A stretch of DNA of 64,000 bases from Mycolicibacterium sp. P9-22 (GCF_008329585.1 NZ_NPKP01000003.1:496001-560000), one strand, 5' to 3'. Counted from the stretch's first letter, positions 34,148-42,861 are shown. Notes: a model not told the origin generated them from the sequence alone. Made by a program: numbers and translations.

Positions 34148-35685
34148 CTGCGGACCTCCCACGGGTTGTAATCGGCGAAGACGTCACCGGCCACCGTCTC
34201 GTCGAACACCCCGACCCGCTCCGCCAGGTCCGGGACGCTGCGGCGGCGCAACCCGAACGCCGCGAAACCCGCTGCCATCAAGACGACGTACACCGCGGTG
34301 GCGATCCACACCGGTGAGTCGACCGTCAGCGCCGCCCAGGCGATGATGGCGATCATCATGGCCGCGGCGCAGATCCCGATGGCCAACGGCGCCCGGGTCA
34401 GCTCGCCGATGCGGCGCAGGAACGCCGGAGCGGCCAGGCACACCAACAGGTAGGCGCCGATATAGCCGTGCGCGGACACCGCGAGCAGACCGATCAGCAC
34501 CTCACGGCTCGACCCGGCGACAAACAGGTAGCCGACCGGCACCGCCACGATGACCGGGACGGCGAGGCACAACGCGATGTGCGGGGTGCGCGCCACCGGA
34601 TGGGCACGACCGATCCGGGCCGGCAGGACACCCTCGCGGCCCATCGCGAACAGGGTGCGTGACAGGGCGGTCGTGGAGCCGATGACACAGGCGAACCACG
34701 ATGCGGTGATACCGAGTTCCATGACGATCGAGAGCAGTGTCGACGCGGTGCCCGCACCGTCGGGCAGGGACAGCACGATCGGCACGGAACCCAGTCCCGC
34801 GTTGATGGTTCCGGTCGACTGCATGGCCGCGGCGAAGGCGTACAGCACCCCCAGTGCCAGCGGCGACCAGCGGATGGCGCGCGTCACCGTGACGAACGGG
34901 CGTTGCGCCTCACGCGCGACGGTGCCCGCGCTCTCGAACCCGACGTACGACGTGATCGCGAGCAGCAGTGCGAACCCCAGCGCCGTATTACTGTCCGGAA
35001 CAGTCACTTTCGGCGGGTCGTGACCGGCGGCCACCGAGCCGGTGAAGGCGATCACCAGCACTGCTGCCGCCGCCACGATGGCGAAGATCTCGATCGTCAG
35101 CGAGATACGGGCCGACAGCCGGATACCGCGCACCATCAACGCCAACGCGAGCATGCCCACCAACACGGCCAACACCGCGATGGCTGCGCGCCCGTCGGGC
35201 ACCCCTAGTCGACCCAGCAACACGGTGAGATAGCTTGCGGCGCCCAAGGTACTGGCCATCGCCGCCGCCGCATAGCCGATGACCACCGACCAGCCGGCCG
35301 CGATACCGGCGGTCGGGCCCAGACCCTTCACCGTGTAGCTGTACAGCCCGCTCACCGCGACCATTCGCGTGGAGAACTGGGTGACGCAGTAGCCGACGGC
35401 GGCCATCAGCAGTGCGGTGAAGACGAAAACCGGCAGCGCCGCCGCCCCGGCCGCAGGTATGACCAGCGCCGGCAAGGTCACCATCACCGCCGAGGGCGCC
35501 ACCGCCGAGACCGACTGCCCCAGCACCTGGGCGAACGTCAACTGCGCGCGTCGTAAGCCTGAGACCGGCGACCTGCTCTTGATTGCCCGTCTGCCGTCCA
35601 CGCGTCGCAACGTAACCGATCGCTCACCCGCCCACAGCGTTGTCAGGTAAATCTTCGAAAACTTCAAATGAGAATCATGCGGCAC
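34144..35685 (-). CDS. APC family amine/amino acid permease
   Basis: A 513-residue transporter with about 12 membrane helices. Helix 1 is preceded by a basic N-terminus and carries GQSVSAVAPSAVMVTLPALVIPAAG; the loop SYVGFESAGTVAREAQRPFVTVTRAIRWSP is the APC signature. The GTG at 35685 has CCGGAGAAAAC upstream, so I chose it over the internal GTG at 35601; as a result one TTCAAATGAGAAT copy lies inside the first codons. It is the first gene of the permease-IclR unit and divergent from the aldehyde dehydrogenase, probably importing an amine used by the copper amine oxidase. Confidence 0.88.
   Translation of the reverse strand: MPHDSHLKFSKIYLTTLWAGERSVTLRRVDGRRAIKSRSPVSGLRRAQLTFAQVLGQSVSAVAPSAVMVTLPALVIPAAGAAALPVFVFTALLMAAVGYCVTQFSTRMVAVSGLYSYTVKGLGPTAGIAAGWSVVIGYAAAAMASTLGAASYLTVLLGRLGVPDGRAAIAVLAVLVGMLALALMVRGIRLSARISLTIEIFAIVAAAAVLVIAFTGSVAAGHDPPKVTVPDSNTALGFALLLAITSYVGFESAGTVAREAQRPFVTVTRAIRWSPLALGVLYAFAAAMQSTGTINAGLGSVPIVLSLPDGAGTASTLLSIVMELGITASWFACVIGSTTALSRTLFAMGREGVLPARIGRAHPVARTPHIALCLAVPVIVAVPVGYLFVAGSSREVLIGLLAVSAHGYIGAYLLVCLAAPAFLRRIGELTRAPLAIGICAAAMMIAIIAWAALTVDSPVWIATAVYVVLMAAGFAAFGLRRRSVPDLAERVGVFDETVAGDVFADYNPWEVRR
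35663..35675 (+). repeat. Amine-regulon motif copy 1 (TTCAAATGAGAAT)
   Basis: Exact 13-bp match, inside the first codons of the permease gene. One of four copies in this region (others 35760-35772, 37353-37365 and 37380-37392). Probably an operator of the local IclR protein. Confidence 0.65.
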
Positions 35686-35759
35686 GTTTTCTCCGGAAAC
35701 CCACCGGCGGTGCCGTCAACTGCGTTTTCCGAGGCGGCGAATGGGAATGGCAGCGACAT

Positions 35760-35772
35760 TTCAAATGAGAAT
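35760..35772 (+). promoter_or_regulatory. Amine-regulon motif copy 2 (TTCAAATGAGAAT)
   Basis: Exact copy in the divergent region, 61 bases ahead of the aldehyde dehydrogenase start. It contains the palindrome CATTT-C-AAATG (35758-35768), which supports a protein-binding role. Confidence 0.7.
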
Positions 35773-35833
35773 GCAATGAGGTCGAAAACCCATTTCGAAT
35801 TTGTAGTGACTCAGCCCACAAGCGGGCGCAATC

Positions 35834-37342
35834 ATGACTTGCATGACAAGCCTGCTCAGCTCCGGACTCGACCCGCGCACCGTCGAATTCACCTCCGCGC
35901 CGCGACAGATGTACGTCGACGGGCAATGGGCCGACGCGCTGTCGGGCCGACGGTTCGACACCGTCGACCCCGCCACCGAACGGGTCATCACCACCGTCCC
36001 GCATGCCGGTCTCGAAGACGTCGACCGCGCTGTGGGTGCCGCGCGCCGGGCCTTCGAGAGCGGGCCCTGGCCCGGCATGACACCAGCGCAGCGGCAGCGG
36101 ATGATCTGGCGGATCGCCGAGGGCATCACCGCCCGCGCCGACCAATTCGCCGAGCTGGAAAGCATCGACAACGGCAAGTCGGTGGCGGTCGCCAAGGCCG
36201 TGGACGTCACCTGGGCCGCGGAGATCTTCTATTACTACGCGGGCTGGGCCACCAAGATCGAGGGCCGCACCGTTCCGGTGTCGTTCCCGTGGGCCCCCGG
36301 CGGCCGGTTTCACGCGTTCACCCTGCGTGAGCCGGTCGGGGTCTGCGCCCAGATCATCCCGTGGAACTTCCCGCTGGTCATGGCCGCCTTCAAGGTCGCT
36401 CCCGCGCTGGCGTGCGGAAACACCGTGATCCTCAAGCCTGCCGAGCAGACCCCGCTGACCGCCGTGCTGCTGGCGGAGGTGATCGCCGAGGCCGGCGTCC
36501 CCGACGGGGTGTTCAACCTGCTCACCGGATTCGGCGATATCGGTGCCGCGCTGTCCGCGCACCCGGACGTCGACAAGGTCGCCTTCACGGGATCCACCGA
36601 GGTGGGCCGCAAAATCGTCAACGCGGCATCGGGCAACCTGAAGAAGGTCTCGCTCGAGCTCGGCGGCAAGAGCCCACAGGTGGTGTTCGCCGACGCCGAC
36701 CTGGACGCCGCGATCCCCGGTGTGGCCAGTGGATTTCTCTTCAACCACGGCCAAACCTGCACCGCCGGCACCCGGCTGCTGATCGAGGACACCATCTTCG
36801 ACGAGTTCACCGCGGGAGTCGCCGCCCATGCGGCCGGTCTGCGCATCGGTCCCGGGCTCGATCCCACCAACGACATCGGCCCGCTGGTGTCCCGCGAACA
36901 GCTCGTCAAGGTGACCGGATACCTCGACGCCGGCATCGGACAGGGTGCCCGCGCGCTGGCCGGGGGCGGCCGCCACGGCGACACCGGCTTCTATGTCGAA
37001 CCGACGCTGCTGGTGGATGTGCGCGACGACTTCAGCGTCTACCGCGAGGAGATCTTCGGTCCGGTCGCGGTGGCGGTGCCCTTCAACCGCGAACGCGGGG
37101 TCCGTGAGGCCGCCAACGACAGCGTCTACGGGCTGGCCGCCAGCGTCTGGACCCGCGATGTGTCCACCGCGCACCAGGTGGCCGCGCAGATCAAGGCGGG
37201 CACGGTGTGGGTCAACTGCCATAACGCGTTCGACACCGCGTTGCCCTTCGGTGGCTACAAACAATCCGGCTGGGGCCGGGAATTGGGGGAGGGCGCTATC
37301 GCCGAATACACCCAGACCAAAGCGGCCAATATCGCGCTCTGA
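35834..37342 (+). CDS. Aldehyde dehydrogenase (phenylacetaldehyde/betaine aldehyde type)
   Basis: A 502-residue NAD+-dependent ALDH: N178 (IIPWNFP), E275 (SLELGGKSP) and catalytic C309 (NHGQTCTAGTR), with the C-terminal LPFGGYKQSGWGRELGEGAIAEYTQTKAANIAL. The GQTC context and end motif are of the class 1/2 retinal, betaine and phenylacetaldehyde dehydrogenase group. In the same regulon as a copper amine oxidase, it would oxidise the aldehyde that the oxidase makes. The start at 35834 (MTCMTSLLSS) has a weak ribosome site; 35843 is an alternative. Confidence 0.95.
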   Translation: MTCMTSLLSSGLDPRTVEFTSAPRQMYVDGQWADALSGRRFDTVDPATERVITTVPHAGLEDVDRAVGAARRAFESGPWPGMTPAQRQRMIWRIAEGITARADQFAELESIDNGKSVAVAKAVDVTWAAEIFYYYAGWATKIEGRTVPVSFPWAPGGRFHAFTLREPVGVCAQIIPWNFPLVMAAFKVAPALACGNTVILKPAEQTPLTAVLLAEVIAEAGVPDGVFNLLTGFGDIGAALSAHPDVDKVAFTGSTEVGRKIVNAASGNLKKVSLELGGKSPQVVFADADLDAAIPGVASGFLFNHGQTCTAGTRLLIEDTIFDEFTAGVAAHAAGLRIGPGLDPTNDIGPLVSREQLVKVTGYLDAGIGQGARALAGGGRHGDTGFYVEPTLLVDVRDDFSVYREEIFGPVAVAVPFNRERGVREAANDSVYGLAASVWTRDVSTAHQVAAQIKAGTVWVNCHNAFDTALPFGGYKQSGWGRELGEGAIAEYTQTKAANIAL

Positions 37343-37352
37343 ATTTTCGCGG

Positions 37353-37365
37353 GTCAAATGAGAAA
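37353..37365 (+). promoter_or_regulatory. Amine-regulon motif copy 3 (GTCAAATGAGAAA)
   Basis: An 11-of-13 match to TTCAAATGAGAAT, 10 bases after the aldehyde dehydrogenase stop and in the promoter region of the permease-oxidase operon. It forms a head-to-head pair with copy 4 on the other strand. Confidence 0.6.
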
Positions 37366-37379
37366 CGGCGCGCGACGCC

Positions 37380-37392
37380 ATTCTCATTTGAA
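37380..37392 (-). promoter_or_regulatory. Amine-regulon motif copy 4 (inverted, ATTCTCATTTGAA)
   Basis: Exact reverse complement of TTCAAATGAGAAT, 60 bases before the permease start at 37453. With copy 3 it makes an inverted pair whose centres are 27 bases apart, as expected for an IclR dimer-of-dimers. Confidence 0.68.
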
Positions 37393-37452
37393 CTCATCGA
37401 AGCCTTACCGCACGGCAACCCATTCCCGTTCAATTCCCCCGAAGGTAGACCC

Positions 37453-38925
37453 ATGACAACTGACGCAGTGCTGGATCCCGGCCGCACGGCCGGTGGCCGG
37501 CCTCATCGCCTGGCCGGCAGGCTCGGCCCCACCGCCATCGTGTTCATGGTCGTCGCCGCGGCCGCACCGCTGACCGTGGTGGCGGGAACCTTCCCGATCG
37601 GCATCGCCGCGGGCAACGGCGCCGCCTTCCCGGCGTCCTATGTGGTGTGCACCGCGGTGCTGCTGCTGTTCGCCGTCGGGTTCACCGCCATGGCCCGCCA
37701 CATCCGCGGCGCCGGCGCCTTCTACACCTACATCGCACACGGTTTCGGCCGGCACGTGGGACTGGGCGCAGCGTTCTTGGCGCTGCTGTCCTACACCGCA
37801 GTCCAGGGCGGTGTGTACGGCTACGTCGGGGCGGCCCTCGATGAACTGGTCACCACTCACGGCGGACCCGCGGTGCCCTGGTATCTGTACGCGCTCGTGA
37901 TGATGGCGGTCGTCGGCACGCTGGGGTACCGGCACATCGAACTGTCCGGCAAGGTCCTCGGCGTCCTGCTGGTCTGCGAGGTCGGCATCGTGCTCGTCAT
38001 CAACGCCGCCGTCATCGGCCGGGGCGGCGCCGAAGGCCTGTCGACGGCGGTGCTGCACCCGGGCGACTTCTTCAGTGGCGCACCGGGTATCGCGCTGATC
38101 TTCGCGCTGGCCGGCTATATCGGCTTCGAGGCGACGGCGGTTTTCCGTGACGAGGCCCGCGACCCGGAACGCACCATCCCGCGGGCCACCTACGTGGCGC
38201 TGCTGCTCATCGGAGGGTTCTACGCGCTGTCGAGTTGGGTGATGATCAGCGCCTGGGGCGACACTGCCGCGGTCACCGCGGCCACCGACAGCCCGGCCAC
38301 CATGCTCACCGACACCGCCACCCGATACCTCGGTTCCGTGGCCGGGGACCTGGTTCAGATCTTCCTCATCACAAGCCTTTTCGCTGCGCTGCTGTCCTTC
38401 CACAACGTGCTGGCCCGCTACATCTTCGCCCTCGGCAACTCCCGTGCCCTGCCGCAGCCATGCGGCCGATCCCATGTCCGGCACGCCTCCCCGCACATCG
38501 CCTCGGCGCTGCAGACCGTCTCGGCCCTCGTGCTGGTGGTGGTCGCGGTGCTCGCGGGCCTGGACCCGGTCGCCCAGGTCTTCACTTGGTTTGTCGGGGC
38601 CGCCTCGGTCGGCATCGTCGTGCTGATGACGCTGACCTCGGCCGCCGTCGTCGTCTACTTCCGCCGCACCCGGCTGGACAGCCGGTTGTGGCACACCGTG
38701 ATCGCGCCGGGACTGGGCTTCGTCGGGCTGGCCGTGCTCTCGGTGCTGACCGCCGTGAACCTGCCGCTGCTGGTCGGTGGATCCGGCACCCTGGCCGCCG
38801 TCATCGGGGTGCTGCTGGCCGGTGCGTTCCTCGGCGGAGCGGTGGTGGCAGTGCTGCGACCACGCGCCGGACATCAAGAAGTTTCTGACACCAACGACAC
38901 CACCGACAAGGAGATTGCACGATGA
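37453..38925 (+). CDS. APC family amine/amino acid permease
   Basis: A 490-residue transporter. Helix 1 reads PTAIVFMVVAAAAPLTVVAGTFPIGIAAGNG, and the loop GYIGFEATAVFRDEARDPERTIPRATYVAL is the APC signature; about 12 helices. A GAAGGTAG ribosome site precedes the ATG at 37453. The last codons overlap the amine oxidase start (ATGA), so uptake and oxidation of the amine are co-produced. It is a paralogue of the permease at 9048-10595. Confidence 0.92.
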   Translation: MTTDAVLDPGRTAGGRPHRLAGRLGPTAIVFMVVAAAAPLTVVAGTFPIGIAAGNGAAFPASYVVCTAVLLLFAVGFTAMARHIRGAGAFYTYIAHGFGRHVGLGAAFLALLSYTAVQGGVYGYVGAALDELVTTHGGPAVPWYLYALVMMAVVGTLGYRHIELSGKVLGVLLVCEVGIVLVINAAVIGRGGAEGLSTAVLHPGDFFSGAPGIALIFALAGYIGFEATAVFRDEARDPERTIPRATYVALLLIGGFYALSSWVMISAWGDTAAVTAATDSPATMLTDTATRYLGSVAGDLVQIFLITSLFAALLSFHNVLARYIFALGNSRALPQPCGRSHVRHASPHIASALQTVSALVLVVVAVLAGLDPVAQVFTWFVGAASVGIVVLMTLTSAAVVVYFRRTRLDSRLWHTVIAPGLGFVGLAVLSVLTAVNLPLLVGGSGTLAAVIGVLLAGAFLGGAVVAVLRPRAGHQEVSDTNDTTDKEIAR

Positions 38926-40850
38926 GCACCGCATTCGTCGAAAGCGCCACCAACACTGGCATTCCCGATCACCCGCTCACCCCGCTGAGTGCCGAGGAGA
39001 TCCGCGCGGTGCGTCGCATCGTCGATGAACACGGTCTGCTCGGCGAGAGTGTCCGGTTCGTCTTCGTCGCGCTGGAGGAGCCGCACAAGAAGACCGTGCA
39101 GACGTTCGCCCACGGAGACCCGATCGAACGTCAGGCCCGGGTGCTGCTGCTGGACCGCGCCACCGGCCAGGGCAGCAACCTGGTGGTCTCAGTCACCGAG
39201 GGCAAGGTTGTCGCGCTGGAGAGTGTCGACGCCGCCGCGAACGGCCATGTGCCGATCCTGGATCAGGAGTTCGAGGACATCGAGGCGTTCCTGCTGGATT
39301 GCCCGGACTGGCTGACCGCCATGACGAGGCGCGGTCTCGATCCCGCCGATGTGCGGGCGGTGCCGTTGTCGGCGGGCGTCTTCGGGCACGAGGACGAGGT
39401 CGGCCGGCGCATCGTGCGGGTGCTGGCCTTCTATCAGTACGACGCCGCGGACCTGCCCTGGGCGCATCCCATCGACGGTGTGGTCGCCTACGTCGACCTG
39501 ACCGCGCGCCGGGTCACCAAAGTGATCGACGAGATCGAGCTGCCGCTGCCCACCGAGCGCGGTCAATGGGACGCCGAACCGCACGCGGCGGCGCCCCGCA
39601 CCGATCTCAAACCCATCGAGATCACCCAGCCCGAGGGGGCCAGTTTCACCGTCGAGGGCAATCAGATCAGCTGGGCCGATTGGAAATTCCGATTCGGCTT
39701 CGACGTGCGGGAAGGCCTCACCCTGCACCAGCTGTCCATCGCCGACCGCCCGGTGATCTACCGGGCCTCGATCGCCGAGATGGTGGTGCCCTACGCCGAC
39801 CCGTCACCGGTCCGGTACTGGCAGAACTACTTCGACCAGGGCGAGTACCTATTCGGCCGGTACACCAATTCCCTTGAGCTGGGCTGCGACTGCCTCGGCG
39901 AGATCAAGTACTTCGACGTCACCATCGCCGACGAAGACGGCAACCCCAAGCTGATGAAGAACGCGATCTGCCTGCACGAGGAGGACTACGGCGTGCTGTG
40001 GAAGCACACCGACATGTTCAACGGGATGGCCGAGGTCCGCCGCTCCCGCCGGCTGGTGATCTCGTTCTTCCTCACCATCGGCAACTACGACTACGGCTTC
40101 TACTGGTACCTCTACCTCGACGGCACCATCCAGCTGGAGGCCAAGGCCACCGGCATCGTATTCGCCTCGGCGCACCGCGGTCCGGACGGGTTCTCCACCG
40201 AGATGGCGCCGGGTCTGGGGGCACCGTTCCACCAGCACCTGTTCTCGGCCCGGCTGGACATGGCCGTCGACGGCGACGTCAATGCCGTCGAGGAGGTCGA
40301 CGCGGTGGCCGTCCCGATGGGGCCGGACAACCCGTGGGGCAACGCGTTCCGCCCGCAACGGACCCGGCTCACCCGTGAATCCGAGGCGATGCGGACAGCG
40401 GACAACTTCAAGGCGCGGGTATGGCACATCACCAACCCCGACAAGCAGAACCGGTTGGGGCAGACCGTCGGGTATGCGCTGCACCCCGAGGGGCAGCCGG
40501 TGCTGCTCGCCGACCCGTCCAGCTCGATCGCGCAGCGCGCCGCGTTCGCCACCAAGCACCTCTGGGTGACCAAATACGATCCCGCCGAGCGGTACCCGGC
40601 CGGCAACTACGTCAACCAGAACCCCGGCAACGCCGGTCTGCCCGCCTACGTCGCGCAGGACCGTGACATCGACGGCCAGGACATCGTGGTGTGGCACACC
40701 TTCGGGCTCACGCACTTCCCTCGTCCGGAGGACTGGCCGGTGATGCCGGTCGACTACGCCGGGTTCAAGCTCAAGCCGGTGTCATTCTTCGATCGCAACC
40801 CCGCGCTGAACGTTCCGGCTGCGCCGAAGGCGCACTGCTGCGAGAGTTGA
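38922..40850 (+). CDS. Copper-containing primary-amine oxidase (TPQ enzyme)
   Basis: A 642-residue enzyme oxidising primary amines to aldehydes with release of ammonia and H2O2. The cofactor precursor Y389 is in N-Y-D-Y (GNYDYGFYW); copper ligands are H437 and H439 (FHQHLF) and H598 (LTHFPRPEDWP); the catalytic base is D305 (NYFDQGEY). These positions are offset by 6-7 from the Arthrobacter globiformis enzyme, so the active site is complete. It has no signal peptide, so it is cytosolic, as in Arthrobacter. With the ALDH and permeases it would convert an imported aromatic or aliphatic amine (phenethylamine, tyramine or histamine type) to the acid. The C-terminus ends HCCES. Confidence 0.97.
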   Translation: MSTAFVESATNTGIPDHPLTPLSAEEIRAVRRIVDEHGLLGESVRFVFVALEEPHKKTVQTFAHGDPIERQARVLLLDRATGQGSNLVVSVTEGKVVALESVDAAANGHVPILDQEFEDIEAFLLDCPDWLTAMTRRGLDPADVRAVPLSAGVFGHEDEVGRRIVRVLAFYQYDAADLPWAHPIDGVVAYVDLTARRVTKVIDEIELPLPTERGQWDAEPHAAAPRTDLKPIEITQPEGASFTVEGNQISWADWKFRFGFDVREGLTLHQLSIADRPVIYRASIAEMVVPYADPSPVRYWQNYFDQGEYLFGRYTNSLELGCDCLGEIKYFDVTIADEDGNPKLMKNAICLHEEDYGVLWKHTDMFNGMAEVRRSRRLVISFFLTIGNYDYGFYWYLYLDGTIQLEAKATGIVFASAHRGPDGFSTEMAPGLGAPFHQHLFSARLDMAVDGDVNAVEEVDAVAVPMGPDNPWGNAFRPQRTRLTRESEAMRTADNFKARVWHITNPDKQNRLGQTVGYALHPEGQPVLLADPSSSIAQRAAFATKHLWVTKYDPAERYPAGNYVNQNPGNAGLPAYVAQDRDIDGQDIVVWHTFGLTHFPRPEDWPVMPVDYAGFKLKPVSFFDRNPALNVPAAPKAHCCES

Positions 40851-40853
40851 CGG

Positions 40854-41264
40854 ATGCACACGGCCCGTCGCATACCCGCCGTCCTCGGACGGCGGGTATG
40901 TGCCGTGCTCGCAGCGGTGTCGGCGGTGCTGCACCTGACGATGCTCGGCCACGCGAGCAGCGCCGCGCTGGCCGTGCTGATCGCGGCCATGGCGCTCACC
41001 TGCCTGTTCTGCGGGTACGAACTGTGGCGTGCCGGGTCGCCGCGCATCTGGTGCCTGGTCGGGGTGATGAGCCTGGCCATGGTCGCCGCGCATTTGTCGC
41101 TGCCCGGCCACCAGCACGCCGATCAGCCGGCCGCTTCCGGTCCGCCGGCCGAGCCGATGAGCATGCTGATGGGGCTGGCCACCACGGTGTCACTGGTCGA
41201 GGCCGTCATCGCCGCCGCGGTGCTGTGGGTGCTCACCCGCCGCCGTGCGTCCGGGCTGGTCTGA
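40854..41264 (+). CDS. Small four-helix membrane protein, unknown function
   Basis: A 136-residue protein starting 3 bases after the amine oxidase stop. About four helices (VCAVLAAVSAVLHLTMLG, LAVLIAAMALTCLFCGYELW, CLVGVMSLAMVAAHLSL, MGLATTVSLVEAVIAAAVLWVL). A His-rich loop (AHLSLPGHQHADQ) and MSMLMG could bind a metal, so a copper-handling role beside the copper oxidase is possible but unproven. The first codons coincide with a perfect 14-bp-stem hairpin at 40871-40900, so expression may be attenuated or the true start may lie downstream. Confidence 0.65.
   Translation: MHTARRIPAVLGRRVCAVLAAVSAVLHLTMLGHASSAALAVLIAAMALTCLFCGYELWRAGSPRIWCLVGVMSLAMVAAHLSLPGHQHADQPAASGPPAEPMSMLMGLATTVSLVEAVIAAAVLWVLTRRRASGLV
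40871..40900. repeat. Perfect 14-bp-stem inverted repeat after the amine oxidase gene
   Basis: CATACCCGCCGTCC, a 2-base gap, then its exact reverse complement: a GC-rich hairpin with a minimal loop, 20 bases after the amine oxidase stop and inside the first codons of the next open frame. No U-tract follows. It could be a mycobacterial-type terminator, an mRNA-stabilising end, or a protein-binding site. Confidence 0.7.
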
Positions 41265-41285
41265 GGCATCGGCCAGAATGAGTAC

Positions 41286-42140
41286 ATGAGCTACCCGCCG
41301 CAGGTGCCCCCGCAGGCCGCCCCGGTCTGTTACCGCCATCCCGGTCGTCAGACCTACGTGCAGTGCACCCGCTGCGGGCGCTACATCTGCGGGGACTGCA
41401 TGATTTCCGCCGCGGTGGGCCACCAATGCCCCGAATGCGTGGCGGCGGGCGCGGCCACGGTGCGGCCGACGCAGGGCCGGTTCGGCGGTAAGGCCGCCTC
41501 GGACAAGCCGCTGGTGACCTACACGCTGATCGCGATCAACGTGGTGATGTTCGTGTTGCAGATGGCTTCGGGCTGGGTCTACAACGAATTCGTTCTGTGG
41601 CCGCGGGCGATAGCCGTTGAGGACCAGTATTACCGCTTGGTGACGTCGGAGTTCTTACACGGCGGCATCATGCACATCCTGTTCAACATGTACGCGCTGT
41701 ACGTCATCGGTCCTTCGCTGGAGCAGCTGCTGGGGCGTGTGCGGTTCGGGGCGCTATACGGGCTGAGCGCGCTGGGCGGGTCCGTGCTGGTGTACCTGAT
41801 AACCCCAGTCGACACAGCCACACTTGGAGCCTCGGGTGCGGTATTCGGCTTGTTCGGGGCGATCTTCGTGGTCTCGCGCCGGCTCAATCTCGATGTCCGC
41901 TGGGTGCTCGGCCTGATTGCGCTCAATGTGGCGTTCACTTTCGTGGGCCCGCTGTTGGGCACGGGCGCGATCAGCTGGCAGGGCCACCTCGGCGGTCTGG
42001 TTACGGGTGCCCTGGTGGCGGCTGGTTTCGTCTACGCGCCGCGCGCCCATCGAAACCTGGTTCAGTGGGCAATGGTGGGCGCCCTGGTGCTGGTATTTCT
42101 GGCGCTCATATTGTGGCGCACCGCCGACCTGATGGGATAG
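41286..42140 (+). CDS. Rhomboid family intramembrane serine protease with N-terminal zinc finger
   Basis: A 284-residue intramembrane protease with about six helices. The catalytic pair is S183 in GASGAVFG and H234 in WQGHLGG, with the supporting H130 and N134 (HGGIMHILFNMYA). The first 51 residues hold a cysteine/histidine-rich domain (C15, H18, C27, C30, C35, C38, H46, C48, C51), a B-box-like zinc finger common in actinobacterial rhomboids. A -10-like CAGAAT ends 6 bases before the ATG, suggesting a leaderless mRNA. Its substrates are unknown. Confidence 0.93.
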   Translation: MSYPPQVPPQAAPVCYRHPGRQTYVQCTRCGRYICGDCMISAAVGHQCPECVAAGAATVRPTQGRFGGKAASDKPLVTYTLIAINVVMFVLQMASGWVYNEFVLWPRAIAVEDQYYRLVTSEFLHGGIMHILFNMYALYVIGPSLEQLLGRVRFGALYGLSALGGSVLVYLITPVDTATLGASGAVFGLFGAIFVVSRRLNLDVRWVLGLIALNVAFTFVGPLLGTGAISWQGHLGGLVTGALVAAGFVYAPRAHRNLVQWAMVGALVLVFLALILWRTADLMG

Positions 42141-42187
42141 TTCGGCAGGTACCTGAACATGAGCTGACTCTGTGCTGAGATTGGGCG

Positions 42188-42859
42188 GTGTCAGCCTCAG
42201 CCTCAGTCCCTGAGCCCGATCCCGAACCGGCGGTCAGCGCCCGCGCCATCACCATGCGTGGGCCGTGGGGGCCGGTGTATGGCCCCATCGATTTGGACGT
42301 CGATGCCGGCGGTGTGACCGCGTTGATCCATCCGGCCGGAACCGGGCGCACCGCGCTGCTGCTGACGCTCGCCGGGCGGATGCGGCCGATATCGGGCACG
42401 GTGACGGTGTTCGGCCGATCCGACGCCCGCAAGATCTTCGCGGTGTCGGCGCTGGCCAATATCGACCAGCTGGACAAGATTGCCGAGTCCGTCACCGTCC
42501 GCGACCTCATCACCGAGCAGATGCGTTGGGATGCACCGTGGTACCGGTTCATCGGGCAGGCCTCCCAGACCGATCTCGCCGCCATCTGCGCCGGCACCTT
42601 CGGAGATGTCGCGCTGCCGGAGCTGGGTGCGTACTTCGACCAGCTCGGTGAACTGGCCCAGGTGTTGTTGCGGATCGCACTGGCCAACACCGCGACACCG
42701 CCGCTGCTGGTGGTCGGCGACCTGGACGGCATCACTGACGACGGTAACCGTGCCGTCGTGCTGGAGCGCCTCAACGCGCTTGGGGAGAACCAGACGGTGA
42801 TCACCACATCCGCCAATCCCGTTCCCGGAGCCCGTGCCGACATCAGAGTGGAGAACTAG
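42188..42859 (+). CDS. Degenerate ABC-type ATPase, partner of the YhgE/Pip protein
   Basis: A 223-residue protein with the outline of an ABC ATPase: an A-loop-like start, VTALIHPAGTGRTALLLTLAGRMRPISGTVTVFG (Walker A region) and PPLLVVGDLDGI (Walker B region). Key residues deviate: the Walker A Lys is R54 and the first Gly is H48 (HPAGTGRT), and no LSGGQ signature is visible (ELAQVLLRIALAN in its place). It may bind nucleotide without hydrolysing it, or be structural. Only two bases separate it from the membrane protein gene, so the two form a unit. The GTG at 42188 is assumed. Confidence 0.75.
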   Translation: MSASASVPEPDPEPAVSARAITMRGPWGPVYGPIDLDVDAGGVTALIHPAGTGRTALLLTLAGRMRPISGTVTVFGRSDARKIFAVSALANIDQLDKIAESVTVRDLITEQMRWDAPWYRFIGQASQTDLAAICAGTFGDVALPELGAYFDQLGELAQVLLRIALANTATPPLLVVGDLDGITDDGNRAVVLERLNALGENQTVITTSANPVPGARADIRVEN

Positions 42860-42861
42860 CC

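Noticed and set aside
40871..40900. Classical rho-independent terminator for the amine oxidase
   Set aside because: The hairpin is strong but no T-rich tract follows, and it lies in an open frame, so it is listed as a repeat instead.
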